Shown in pieces: positions 28,885 to 36,434 of a stretch of DNA of 64,000 nt. A model generated the notes under the pieces. That model did not search any database. It was given only the letters and a program-made list of their open reading frames with translations, and was not told the origin of the DNA. Numbering within the stretch: the first letter of the stretch is position 1; every line of letters starts with the position of its first letter. Source of the stretch: DATCJA01 sp963734635 (GTDB lineage Bacteria > Acidobacteriota > Vicinamibacteria > Vicinamibacterales > UBA2999); the NCBI GenBank assembly GCA_963734635.1, contig CAVTIA010000014.1, positions 806,001 to 870,000 on the forward strand, written 5' to 3'. A program made the position numbers and the translations under genes.

Positions 28885-30993
28885 ACGCCACGTGTACTGC
28901 AGCTTGATCAGCACCTGGTTCGAGTCGAGCTGCCACCGATCGAGCAGCGACCGCACATTGTGGTTGTAGACGAGGAACAGCTCCGCCACGGGAAGAAACG
29001 TCCAGCGAAGCCGCGTGTTAATGCCTACCGAGTCGGTATCCGTGTCGTACTGGCCGTAGCTCGAGATCGACAGATCGGCCGAAACATTCATCCGCAGGCG
29101 CGTGCCGACGAGCGTTTGTCGGAATCCGCCGGCCGTCAGCCGGCCGATGTTTCGCTCGCCGTCGAACTCGACGGTGAACAGCGGCGTTGGATTCCACACC
29201 CAGCTCCACTCGTACTGGTCGAGCTCCCCGTCGTAGAAGCCGCCGGATGTCCAGTTCAAGGACGTGGAGAACCGCCGCTTCTGCGCGGTCGTCATGCCGA
29301 CGGTGCGGCGTACCCACTGGTAGGGACCTGCCGCAATGACGATCCCCGGAGAGATCTGGAACGGTGCCCGCGGCCGATCGCCTGATGGACTCACCAGCAC
29401 CCGAACCCGATCGCCGGTACGAAACAGCCAATCGACGAGCTGAAGTTGGGCATCGTAGGTCTCCCACTGGCCTGACAGGTCGGTCCATATGTAAGGATTT
29501 GCGCCGTAGCTCATTTGCTGGATCGGACCGCGGGCGAACCGCGGCCGGTTCATGAGCGACGGGTTCCAGATCTGTGCTGCGCGTCGTGAAACGAATCCAA
29601 GCGACGGATCGAAGTCGCGCCCCACTCGCTTGTACCAGACTCTGGCGTCCCACTTGTCGTTCGGATAGTCGACCTTGAATGCGTACGAGGCTGTGTCCCC
29701 TCGGAGGCCATCTCGTCCGGTTGCGAGCCCCCATACGCTGGCGGTGAGGTTCTTGTCCCCAGCGAACCTGGTGGTCTGATAGGTGAAGTCGACGCCGGCG
29801 AGCCAGCTGCCCGAGCGGCCCAGCGGATCGCCAGCCGTGACCAACGCACCGACATACGATTCGCGCCAGAGGTTCTGCTTGACCCGCGCCACCGCCATCC
29901 TCGTCCGCTGGTCGACGACGCCAGATTTGTCGCCGGCGCCGATCACGAGGCCGCCGAAATTCGTGTCGGCGATGCGTCCGTTGATCTTGGCGCCGGCGAT
30001 GAGTGGCACCTCGACACCTTCGACCAGACCAATGCGGCGGCTGAAGTACGGAATGACGTCTCGATTCACGGTGGGCCCGAACTGAAAGAGGTCGGACCCT
30101 TCGAGGAAGAACGCGCGCTTTTCGGGAAAGAGCAGTGGGAATCGCGTCAGGTTGGTGCGGCGCGTGTCCACGTCGGCTTCGGCGAAGTCCGTGTTCACGG
30201 TGACCGACGCCGCGACGTTCGATCCGAGGCGCTGCGTGACGTCCACGCTGGGGCGAAACTTGGAGTCGATCGTCGCTGATGGCGCGGGGATGCCGCCGCC
30301 GGCTGTAATGCTCGGCCGAATGTCCAGACCGCGACCAATCGCGAACTCGGGCAGCTCGCTCAGGAGTCCCGCGCGGCTGGTTTGCCTGATTCGGTACTGG
30401 CGAGTCGCGAAGGCCCACCGATCGGTTTCGAGCAGCCGCTGCACGCGGCGCTCGACGTTGAAGTGCCACTCGTGCAGCCCGGGTTTGAAGGTCAACGTTC
30501 GGATTGGAACGCGGATTTCGACGCTCCACCCGTTCGCACTCGTCGACGTGGCTGCTTCCCAAATCCCGTCCCATTCGATGTTCTCGCTATCGCCACCTGA
30601 GGTGATCAGGCTGTCATAGCGAGCGCCTCTGGGATTCACGGCAAAGACGTATCCCGACTGTCCGTCGAGAAACGGTCCCAGCACGATGCGAACGTGATCC
30701 TCCGCTTGCATGGCCGCATCGCGGCTCACGCTGAAGCTCACGATGCGCGCGGGATCATCTTCACATTGGATGCCGATGACGAGCACGCTTTGGCCGGCGA
30801 GCACACGGACCGTGGTACGAACGGAGGGTTCCGTTCCTTCACGTGGCTCCGTCTGCGCGAAGGTATCTCCCGCCTGCGCCGCAGCCCACGCCGGCTCGCT
30901 CAGGATGCCGTCAATGGCGATCGTGTCGGCGCCGGGCGCTGCATGGAGCACCGGCGGTGCGACGTCCTGGGCTGACGCCGGAGCCGGGTCCAA
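28879..30993 (-). CDS. CBM9-like / DUF5916 outer-membrane protein
   Basis: At least 704 residues. The N-terminal family-9 carbohydrate-binding-like domain (about 20-200) shows IDGILSEPAWAAAQ, DDPARIVSFSVSRDAA and NPRGARYDSLI; DUF5916 then runs to the end (NTDFAEADVDTRRTNLTRFPLLFPEKRAFFLEGSDLF, later many beta-strands). Ligand binding at the outer membrane with a barrel-like C-terminus is the usual view. Upstream of TTG 30993 the frame stays open and reads as a signal peptide (LLSLCLTICAV) without ATG or GTG, interrupted by the hairpin at 30983-31004, so the true start is not resolved. Confidence 0.85.
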   Translation of the reverse strand: MDPAPASAQDVAPPVLHAAPGADTIAIDGILSEPAWAAAQAGDTFAQTEPREGTEPSVRTTVRVLAGQSVLVIGIQCEDDPARIVSFSVSRDAAMQAEDHVRIVLGPFLDGQSGYVFAVNPRGARYDSLITSGGDSENIEWDGIWEAATSTSANGWSVEIRVPIRTLTFKPGLHEWHFNVERRVQRLLETDRWAFATRQYRIRQTSRAGLLSELPEFAIGRGLDIRPSITAGGGIPAPSATIDSKFRPSVDVTQRLGSNVAASVTVNTDFAEADVDTRRTNLTRFPLLFPEKRAFFLEGSDLFQFGPTVNRDVIPYFSRRIGLVEGVEVPLIAGAKINGRIADTNFGGLVIGAGDKSGVVDQRTRMAVARVKQNLWRESYVGALVTAGDPLGRSGSWLAGVDFTYQTTRFAGDKNLTASVWGLATGRDGLRGDTASYAFKVDYPNDKWDARVWYKRVGRDFDPSLGFVSRRAAQIWNPSLMNRPRFARGPIQQMSYGANPYIWTDLSGQWETYDAQLQLVDWLFRTGDRVRVLVSPSGDRPRAPFQISPGIVIAAGPYQWVRRTVGMTTAQKRRFSTSLNWTSGGFYDGELDQYEWSWVWNPTPLFTVEFDGERNIGRLTAGGFRQTLVGTRLRMNVSADLSISSYGQYDTDTDSVGINTRLRWTFLPVAELFLVYNHNVRSLLDRWQLDSNQVLIKLQYTWRT

Positions 30994-31004
30994 AAGGACC
31001 CGGC
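30983..31004. repeat. GCCGGGTCC hairpin inside the N-terminal coding region
   Basis: GCCGGGTCC and GGACCCGGC form a 9-bp stem with an AAAA loop. In the minus-strand frame it codes for GRVLLDPA, between a hydrophobic segment and ASAQDVAPP of the CBM9 protein, which suggests a small palindrome inserted at the signal peptide boundary. Confidence 0.7.
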
Positions 31005-31061
31005 CTACGACCGCGCAAATTGTGAGACAGAGCGAGAGCAGGGAGGCCGGGTTCGATCAAT

Positions 31062-31916
31062 TCAAGGCTTCGAGTACTTTTCAGCCCAGCCAGGAATGGT
31101 CTGTATGCCGTACTGATTGTTCTCCTGGCAGATGTACTCCTGCAGATCGTCGGGCGCACTCAGCACCGCCGTAAAGGTGATCGTAAACGGCTTCGAGTAG
31201 GCACCCGGATCGTCGATCGTGACCTTGTTCTCGAGGAGCTCCATGTTCAACCGGGTCCACCGTTCCACCGTGTGCAGCTGCTCTGTATGCGGATGCCCTC
31301 GGCGGTCGAACCAGAACTTGTCGTTGTAGCCCACCGTATCGACGACGAGCGTGTCCTTCTCCCACGACCCGATCGAGTGGCCGTACCAGGTGGGATCGAG
31401 CTCCGCCGGGTGCTTCCGGCCGTCGACGAAGATCTGCCGGTAGCTGTGAATGTTCCCTTCATGGAGGATGAACAGGTGGGTGGCGCGCTTGTGCGTATAG
31501 TTCGGCACGAAACGGTACGGAAACGGCGTCACGCGCGGCACGCCCATCGGGAGGCAGCGATTGTGCGGCTCCTGCGTTTCGTCGCGTGTTGCCATGAGCT
31601 CTTTCGCCCAGGGCAGCATCAGGTTGTCTATCTCACCGGGCTTCAGACCGCCGTCCCGTTCAAGATCGTTGACGGGGCCACCGCCCACCCATACGCCATC
31701 CAGGTCGACGGTGCCGTCGGGAAGTCGCGGCGTCGGCCCCGTGCGAGGGCCGGTGCGTTTGACGGTTGCGCCTCCCGGTATTCGGACATCGCGCTGTGTG
31801 TAGTCGCCCTGCGCAAGCACCGGCCCATCGACCAGGCTCATGACAGGTCCGTCCACCAGACTCAGGGCAAGCAAACTCGCGGTGGCAATCGCGGAGACGA
31901 CCGCAACGTATTTCAT
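31062..31916 (-). CDS. GDTLVV-motif secreted protein
   Basis: 284 residues. The start ATG 31916 has GGAGG nine bases upstream; a GTG at 31940 is less likely. The signal region contains a tandem eight-residue duplication, SLVDGPVM then SLVDGPVL. The mature part shows PRLPDGTVDLDGVWVGGGP, GGLKPGEIDNLMLPWAKELM, FILHEGNIHSYRQIFVDG, the core GHSIGSWEKDTLVVDTVGYND, PHTEQLHTVERWTRL and YICQENNQYGIQ. It is close to the 16.2 kb protein. The preceding minus-strand gene (31.9-32.9 kb) ends 31 bases before this start, so co-transcription is likely. No DUF6152 partner is adjacent. Confidence 0.86.
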   Translation of the reverse strand: MKYVAVVSAIATASLLALSLVDGPVMSLVDGPVLAQGDYTQRDVRIPGGATVKRTGPRTGPTPRLPDGTVDLDGVWVGGGPVNDLERDGGLKPGEIDNLMLPWAKELMATRDETQEPHNRCLPMGVPRVTPFPYRFVPNYTHKRATHLFILHEGNIHSYRQIFVDGRKHPAELDPTWYGHSIGSWEKDTLVVDTVGYNDKFWFDRRGHPHTEQLHTVERWTRLNMELLENKVTIDDPGAYSKPFTITFTAVLSAPDDLQEYICQENNQYGIQTIPGWAEKYSKP

Positions 31917-31947
31917 GTCTCGCAACCTCCAGCTCTTCACTCCGCGG

Positions 31948-32947
31948 CTATTTCTCCGTCGCGGTCCGTCGTCCCCGGGGGCCGAGTGTGCCGAAGCCGC
32001 CGTCGTTGCACGTCAGGTTGGGCGCACCGCCCGGCCGACCCTGCGTTTCGATCCACCCGCAGCAGTATCCGGGCGCCCGCGCGATGCAGTCGGCCGGGAG
32101 CTTGTAAATGCTCTTCAGCTTCTTGCGGTACTCGGGATAGAGCGTCTCCGCGTACCCCATGGCGGCTTCCCTGGGAACGTTGAACGTGCGGATCATGTAG
32201 TCCTCTTCCGGGTTCTGGCCAGGAAGGTAATGAGGCACGGCGCCGGTGTCCTCGAGCGACGGGATTTCGTTGGCGGTATTGCAAATGGGTCTGTCAGCCG
32301 CCGTGCCGCGCGGATTCCATTGCCAGACACGGCTGACGACGTGCGGCTCCGACAGGTAGTACGGGTCCTCTTGAATCGTCGTGATCGTCAGGAGATCCTC
32401 GCGTCGGGTGAGGTGCATGGTGATGGTCGTGAGGTCGCTCGCCGGAATGCCGACGCCACGCCGGATCCACGCGGTTTTCAGATGCGTCAACCGGGCGGTC
32501 AGCGTGTCGCCTTCCCACTTACCGGTCGCGAATCCGCCCGCGAGGTGCAGCGCGTTGGGCGACGGATGCGGCCGCCCGTCCATCCAGATCCTGATGTCAT
32601 TTCTGAAGGTTGTCGCCTCCGATCACCCAGGCGAGGACGCTGCCGTCGGCGGCCGTTTCGCTCCAGATGCGGAACCCCACCGGTCGGTACTGGAATACTC
32701 CGGCGGACTGGGGCAGGCACTGACGTTCGTAGATCGACGGGAGATTCGACGTATAGAGAAGCGCTTTGGCGCGCCCGTCGTCGGTGAGCGGCATGCCGGT
32801 GTAATTGCCCATGAATTCGCCGGGACCGCGCTCGATGTAGTCCTCGTACATCCGCGTCTGATACGACCCGGTCAGGTCGACCTGCGCGGCCGCAGGCGCA
32901 ACGGCCATGAGGATCGCGCCGAGCACCGTGAGAGACCGCAGCGTCAC
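31948..32947 (-). CDS. GDTLVV-related secreted protein (one frameshift)
   Basis: About 332 residues. Signal peptide MTLRSLTVLGAILMA ending AAAQ, VDLTGSYQTRMYEDYIERG, a region ending WVIGGDNLQ, then RIWMDGRPHPSPNALH, the core LAGGFATGKWEGDTLTARLTHLKTAWIRRG, IQEDPYYLSEPHVVS, and ETLYPEYRKKLKSIYKLP. The break near 32,600 is an extra A in AAA; removing it gives NLQNDIRIWMDG. It belongs to the same subfamily as the 25.3 and 50.7 kb genes but is more divergent (GDTLTA instead of GDTLVV). The start is GTG. Confidence 0.82.
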
Positions 32948-33027
32948 AGTTCAGGCTCAACTCCCAGGAAAGTGTTTCTCTGAAGGTCTCCGTGCTCTGC
33001 TGCCGTTGGAGTGATCGGTTGCCTGGT

Positions 33028-33888
33028 CTAAAACCTCGCGTCGCATGGCTCGGGATTCCACTTGCTGCCGTCCTTTTCCTTCTTGAAGTGAATCGCCGTC
33101 ATCCAGGGCAACTGCAAGTAGACCGGATCGTTCACGACGTTGGTATCCACCAGGTACTGATCGCCGTTCGTCTCGGTAAGGAGGTCCCAATATTCGGTGA
33201 ACGAGGTCTTCTCGCTGTAGGGCACGCCATTCTTGCGGAGATAGCCGGGTCGCAGATTCGTCGTGACCGACTTCATCGACCCAGACCGCGCTCCGCCTGC
33301 CGCACCCCGTCCGCCCCGGCCACCCCCTGCCATGACCCACTGGGCCACCGACGTTCCCTGCCACGATGGTTTGGCGGTGCCGCGCGACGTAGCTCCGAAC
33401 TCGAAGAGCCGCGTCTGCATGCCGTAGTCAGTTTCAAGCTTCAGCGTGCTGTCATCCAGCCACGTGATGTGCAACCGGGTGGGGCCGCGCATCAGTCCAG
33501 GGGCGCCGTACGCTTTGCACTGTTCACCGGCGGCTTCGTCTTTGGCCGGGTCCCACGCTTCGGCAACCGTCTGCGCCGCCAGGGTGATAGGGATGCTTGG
33601 GAAGTCCCCCCTGGACGGGGTGATCATGCGCCAGCGCCAGTCCTCGGAGATGATCGCGACCCAGTAACCGGTGATGTCAATCGGCGCGGCTGCGCGCGCA
33701 GTCTGGGGCCCCGCCTGGCCGCCACGTCCTTGGCCGAGCAACGTGCTCGACATCAGCATCACAAGAATCAGAGGGATCGACTTACGTCTCGCCCGCGCGA
33801 AGCGCGGGCAGAAGATACTGCTGCTAGCAAGGCGGAGCCTTGCCGTTACATGCGCGCGGGTTTGAGGCGGAGCCTTGCTAGCTCTCAT
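33028..33888 (-). CDS. Secreted protein of unknown family (ITGYWV...QTRLFEF type), copy 1
   Basis: Up to 286 residues. It shares DITGYWVAIISEDWRWRM, GDFPSIPI, AEAWDPAKDEAAGEQCKAYG, GLMRGPTRLHITWLDDSTLKLETDYGMQTRLFEFG, GYLRKNGVPYSE and YWDLLTETNGDQYLVDT with the 53.15 kb gene. The first 35 or so codons are translated from a repeat (33791-33882), and the signal-like part RRKSIPLILVMLMSSTLLGQG follows it, so the original start was probably further in; ATG 33888 lies two bases after the upstream MBL gene stop. Pairing with an MBL-fold gene recurs at 51.6-53.9 kb. Confidence 0.8.
   Translation of the reverse strand: MRASKAPPQTRAHVTARLRLASSSIFCPRFARARRKSIPLILVMLMSSTLLGQGRGGQAGPQTARAAAPIDITGYWVAIISEDWRWRMITPSRGDFPSIPITLAAQTVAEAWDPAKDEAAGEQCKAYGAPGLMRGPTRLHITWLDDSTLKLETDYGMQTRLFEFGATSRGTAKPSWQGTSVAQWVMAGGGRGGRGAAGGARSGSMKSVTTNLRPGYLRKNGVPYSEKTSFTEYWDLLTETNGDQYLVDTNVVNDPVYLQLPWMTAIHFKKEKDGSKWNPEPCDARF
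33823..33882. repeat. GCTAGCAAGGC inverted repeat, plus adjacent hairpin
   Basis: Arms GCTAGCAAGGC (33823-33833) and GCCTTGCTAGC (33872-33882) enclose a GC-rich middle with internal copies of GGCGGAGCC. A neighbouring hairpin GCCCGCGCG/CGCGCGGGC type lies at 33791-33809. Both are inside the annotated 5' end of the minus-strand gene. Related to 5398-5451. Confidence 0.78.
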
Positions 33889-33890
33889 GG

Positions 33891-34916
33891 CTACGATTGG
33901 CCTGTTGGGGGGTTCTTCAATCCGGTGTAGACAGCCTCAACGAACATATCCGTCGTCCAGGAGCCTGACTCGCGCCCCCAGCGCGCCCGGTACCCGGCAG
34001 CCGGGTTGGCCTTCTTCACCTGCTCGAGTGTCATCCCCTTCTGGATGAGCGCCTCGATGTTGTCCTTGATGGTCGTCAACATGTCCCGGTATTCCACCAG
34101 TTCCGCGTAATCCGACACCCGGCCGTGCCCTGGCACGAGCAGTGTGCGTCCGGGCTTGAGCACCAGCGGCATCGCCGGTACCGTCAGATCAAGCAGGCGG
34201 TTGAGTGCCGCGAGCTCGCCCTGGATGCTGCCGCCGCGCGCCACGTCAATCACAGGAAAGTGGCGCAAATCGAGGATATCGCCCGTGACAATCACGTCGG
34301 CGCGCCGAAAATGGACCAGGACGTCTCCGTCCGACACAGCGCCGTTCTGCCTGATCACCTGCACCGCTTCGTCGTTGATGTACATCGAGCGGTAGCGTGA
34401 CGTGAACGTCTCCGAGGGCCACGCCTCGGTTGGAAACTCCTCCCCATTGCTTCCCTTGGTCATGCGCAGCAGCACGTTTTCGTGCGAGAGGATCGTCGCG
34501 TGCGGCTCGTCGGAAAAGGAATCGGGATTGATCTCCCGTCCGGCTGCGCTCACCGTCGCGTTGCCGCCCACGTGCTCGGATATCGCGCTGGTGTTGATGA
34601 TCAATCGGATCGGCGAGGTGGTGATTGCCTTCACGGCTTCGAGCACTTTGCCGGCTGTCGCGGCCGAACCAGTGTCGACGAGAATGACGCCGTCCTCGCC
34701 AACATGCACCGTCACGTTGGCGCCGGCGCCAAAGATGACGTAGACATTCGGGCGAATCTGGATCGTCTCGAATGGGCCGTTCTCATACGTACGCTGTTGG
34801 GCGAGCACGGTCCGGCCAAAGCCGGACACTACGTCAGACACGGTCCGGCTGAAGCCGGACGCTACGTACACAACGAGCAGTACGCAAAGCGATGGAATCA
34901 CGCGTCTTATCCGCAT
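33891..34916 (-). CDS. Exported metallo-beta-lactamase-fold protein 1 with eroded metal site
   Basis: About 341 residues from ATG 34916 (MRIRRVIPSLCVLLVVYV); ATG 34973 is also in frame. The MBL fold is seen in VIFGAGANVTVHVGEDGVILVDTGS, IRLIINTSAISEHVGGN, VIVTGDILDLRHFPVID and LLVPGHGRVSDYAE. The usual HxHxDH is replaced by SAISEH, so at least two zinc ligands are gone, while the later D and H remain. The C-terminal block GMTLEQVKKANPAAGYRARWG is shared with the 51.6 kb paralogue. About 20 residues between signal and mature part come from a palindromic repeat (34811-34870). Hydrolase activity is doubtful. Confidence 0.82.
   Translation of the reverse strand: MRIRRVIPSLCVLLVVYVASGFSRTVSDVVSGFGRTVLAQQRTYENGPFETIQIRPNVYVIFGAGANVTVHVGEDGVILVDTGSAATAGKVLEAVKAITTSPIRLIINTSAISEHVGGNATVSAAGREINPDSFSDEPHATILSHENVLLRMTKGSNGEEFPTEAWPSETFTSRYRSMYINDEAVQVIRQNGAVSDGDVLVHFRRADVIVTGDILDLRHFPVIDVARGGSIQGELAALNRLLDLTVPAMPLVLKPGRTLLVPGHGRVSDYAELVEYRDMLTTIKDNIEALIQKGMTLEQVKKANPAAGYRARWGRESGSWTTDMFVEAVYTGLKNPPTGQS
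34811..34870. repeat. Two CCGGC(C/T)(A/G)AAGCCGG palindromes inside a gene
   Basis: TCCGGCCAAAGCCGGACACTA and GTCCGGCTGAAGCCGGACGCTA lie head to tail. In the minus-strand frame they read VASGFSRTVSDVVSGFGRTV, joining the hydrophobic signal to LAQQRTYENG of the MBL-fold protein. Confidence 0.85.
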
Positions 34917-35016
34917 AAATCGGCCCGTCATCACGGCGAGAGGATATACCACTTCGAATGAACTATGGTACATTCACGGCTCCAAAACGGCCCTTATAGA
35001 TAGAGGGATTGGCGAC

Positions 35017-35670
35017 ATGAAAGCACGCACGCTCGCCGTATTTCTGCCGTTCATCTGCACCGTCGCCCTGGCGGCGCACCCCTCGACTGCCGCTCGGGGT
35101 GCCCTGAGCGAAGTCGAAGGGCAGCAGGCACAGCAGGGAGCCCGCGCTCCCGAGGAGCCGCGACTTCGACTGCAAAGCACCGGGTTTGCCGACGGCGCTC
35201 CGCTGCCGCTCGTGCACAGTTGTTACGCAGACGCAGGCAAGTATGCTTCGCCACCGCTGCAGTGGTCCCACGCGCCGAAGGGGACGATGAGCTTTGTGCT
35301 GATGGTCAACGGGCCGGACAACCATCCAATGGGCGGGGTGATGGAGGAGTTCTTCTGGGTTCGCTGGAACATCCCCCCGACGACGACGCAAATCGCACAG
35401 GGTGCACCGAACGGTGCTGAACTTCCGGATAGCAGCCGACAGGTCGTCGGCGGTCGCGGAATCGTCGGATACCGGCCGCCGTGCGCGCCGCCTGGCGCCG
35501 GCCCGCTCCACTACCAGTTCAAGCTGTACGCGCTCGACACGATGCTTAACCTGCCGTCGAATGCTTTGCGCCCGGATGTTCTCAAGGCGATGGACGGTCA
35601 TATCATTGGTACCAGCACGTACTACACCTTCCTCGAACGACGGCCCGACCAGGGGTACGCGCAGTTCTGA
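35017..35670 (+). CDS. YbhB/YbcL-type phosphatidylethanolamine-binding (PEBP) protein, exported
   Basis: 217 residues. Signal peptide MKARTLAVFLPFICTVALAA, a short linker encoded by a palindromic repeat (RGALSEVEGQQ), then the PEBP fold: LRLQSTGFADGAPLPLVHSCY, SPPLQWSHAPKGTMSFVLMVNGPDNHP, FFWVRWNIPP, VGGRGIVGYRPPCAPPGAGPLHYQFKLYALD and MDGHIIGTSTYYTFLER. The GxxGYxxPCAPPG and following H-Y-x-F match the ligand-binding loop, with PP in place of the usual GPCPP. Members bind small anionic or phospholipid ligands; the role here is unknown. It is divergent from the MBL-fold gene, and AGAGGG precedes the ATG. Confidence 0.9.
   Translation: MKARTLAVFLPFICTVALAAHPSTAARGALSEVEGQQAQQGARAPEEPRLRLQSTGFADGAPLPLVHSCYADAGKYASPPLQWSHAPKGTMSFVLMVNGPDNHPMGGVMEEFFWVRWNIPPTTTQIAQGAPNGAELPDSSRQVVGGRGIVGYRPPCAPPGAGPLHYQFKLYALDTMLNLPSNALRPDVLKAMDGHIIGTSTYYTFLERRPDQGYAQF
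35079..35122. repeat. GCCCTGAGCGAAGTCGAAGGGC-type element inside a gene
   Basis: The 22 bases 35101-35122 pair GCCCT with AGGGC around a GAGCGAAGTCGA middle, a repeat type I know from spacers of many bacterial genomes. A degenerate partner (CCCCTCGACTGCCGCTCGGGG) precedes it. It is translated in frame just after the PEBP signal peptide. Confidence 0.7.
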
Positions 35671-35781
35671 GAAGGTCTTTCTGAGAAGGTCTTTGGTCTT
35701 TAGTCTTTGGTCTTTAGTAGGGTGTGAACGCTGGAGTCGAGAGACTCGAGACGAAAGACGAAAGACTAAAGACCAAAGACT
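35671..35781. repeat. GTCTTTGGTCTTTAG / CTAAAGACCAAAGAC tract
   Basis: Five or so copies of GGTCTTT/AGTCTTT on the left and AAAGACGAAAGACTAAAGACC on the right enclose GAGTCGAGAGACTCGAGAC. The whole 35671-35781 stretch can fold into one hairpin between the PEBP stop and the DUF6152 start. A related tract lies at 56678-56793. Confidence 0.8.
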
Positions 35782-35794
35782 GGGAGTTGTATCT

Positions 35795-36193
35795 ATGTCG
35801 CGTTATCTGATCGCTGCGCTCGCCGCCGCCCTGTTGTCGGCTGGTACAACTGCACTGGCACACCACTCGTTCGCGGCAACGTACCTCGAAGATCAGTCGG
35901 TCACCATCGAAGGTGAGCTCGTTCAGTTTCTGCTGCGCAACCCGCACTCATTCGTACACGTGATGGTCAAGCAGTCCGACGGCACGACCGTCCGCTATGT
36001 CGTGGAGTGGGGCTCGCCAGCGCAACTGAGTGGACGAGTGTCCAGAGACACACTCAAGCCGGGCGACTACGTCGTCATCAGCGGCAACCCGGGACGGAAC
36101 GCTGCCGACCACCGCGTCCGGCTCCTGACGTTCAAGCGGCCCAAGGACGGGTGGGCCTGGGGGCTGCTGCCGGACGAGCAATTCGACAGGTAA
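35795..36193 (+). CDS. DUF6152 family protein, copy 5
   Basis: 132 residues. Signal peptide MSRYLIAALAAALLSAG ending ALA, mature start HHSFAATYLEDQSVTIEGELVQFLLRNPHSFVHVMVKQ, then YVVEWGSPAQLSGR, GDYVVISGNPGRN and LLTFKRPKDGWAWG. With the 52.8 kb copy it forms a subgroup with ATY and RNPHSF motifs and a C-terminal KRP.DG.. block, different from copies 1-4. GGGAG precedes the ATG. No GDTLVV partner is adjacent; receptor 4 starts 241 bases downstream. Confidence 0.88.
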   Translation: MSRYLIAALAAALLSAGTTALAHHSFAATYLEDQSVTIEGELVQFLLRNPHSFVHVMVKQSDGTTVRYVVEWGSPAQLSGRVSRDTLKPGDYVVISGNPGRNAADHRVRLLTFKRPKDGWAWGLLPDEQFDR

Positions 36194-36210
36194 GCAGCTA
36201 GGCGGATACT

Positions 36211-36326
36211 GGTAGCCGGTAGATGGTAGCCGGAGAGCTTTAGCTCTCCGCCTGGCCGTTGATCGTCGCACTGTCGCACCGTCGGACGCACCCTCGCACT
36301 CTCGCACCGTCGCACCCTCGCACCGT
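36211..36326. repeat. GGTAGCCGG words, GAGAGCTTTAGCTCTC hairpin and GCACCGTC tandem
   Basis: GGTAGCCGGTAGATGGTAGCCGG leads into the perfect palindrome GGAGAGCTTTAGCTCTCC (36231-36248 or so). Then GCACC/GCACT words (TCGCACTGTCGCACCGTCGG, CTCGCACCGTCGCACCCTCG) repeat with 7-9 base steps. No uniform repeat/spacer pattern, so not a CRISPR array. Confidence 0.75.
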
Positions 36327-36434
36327 TGACATTCCGTGTCCGGAAGCTATACTCCAGCGGAACTTTAGCCCCGGCGTGCGGAGCGCGCCAAAAAGTGGAT
36401 CTGGTGGGCTCGTCAGTTGGCGAGGAGGCTTTGA

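Noticed and set aside
36240..36330. CRISPR-like array of GCACC words
   Set aside because: Units are 7-9 bases, imperfect and without spacers of constant length; no cas gene is present. It is a simple tandem tract.
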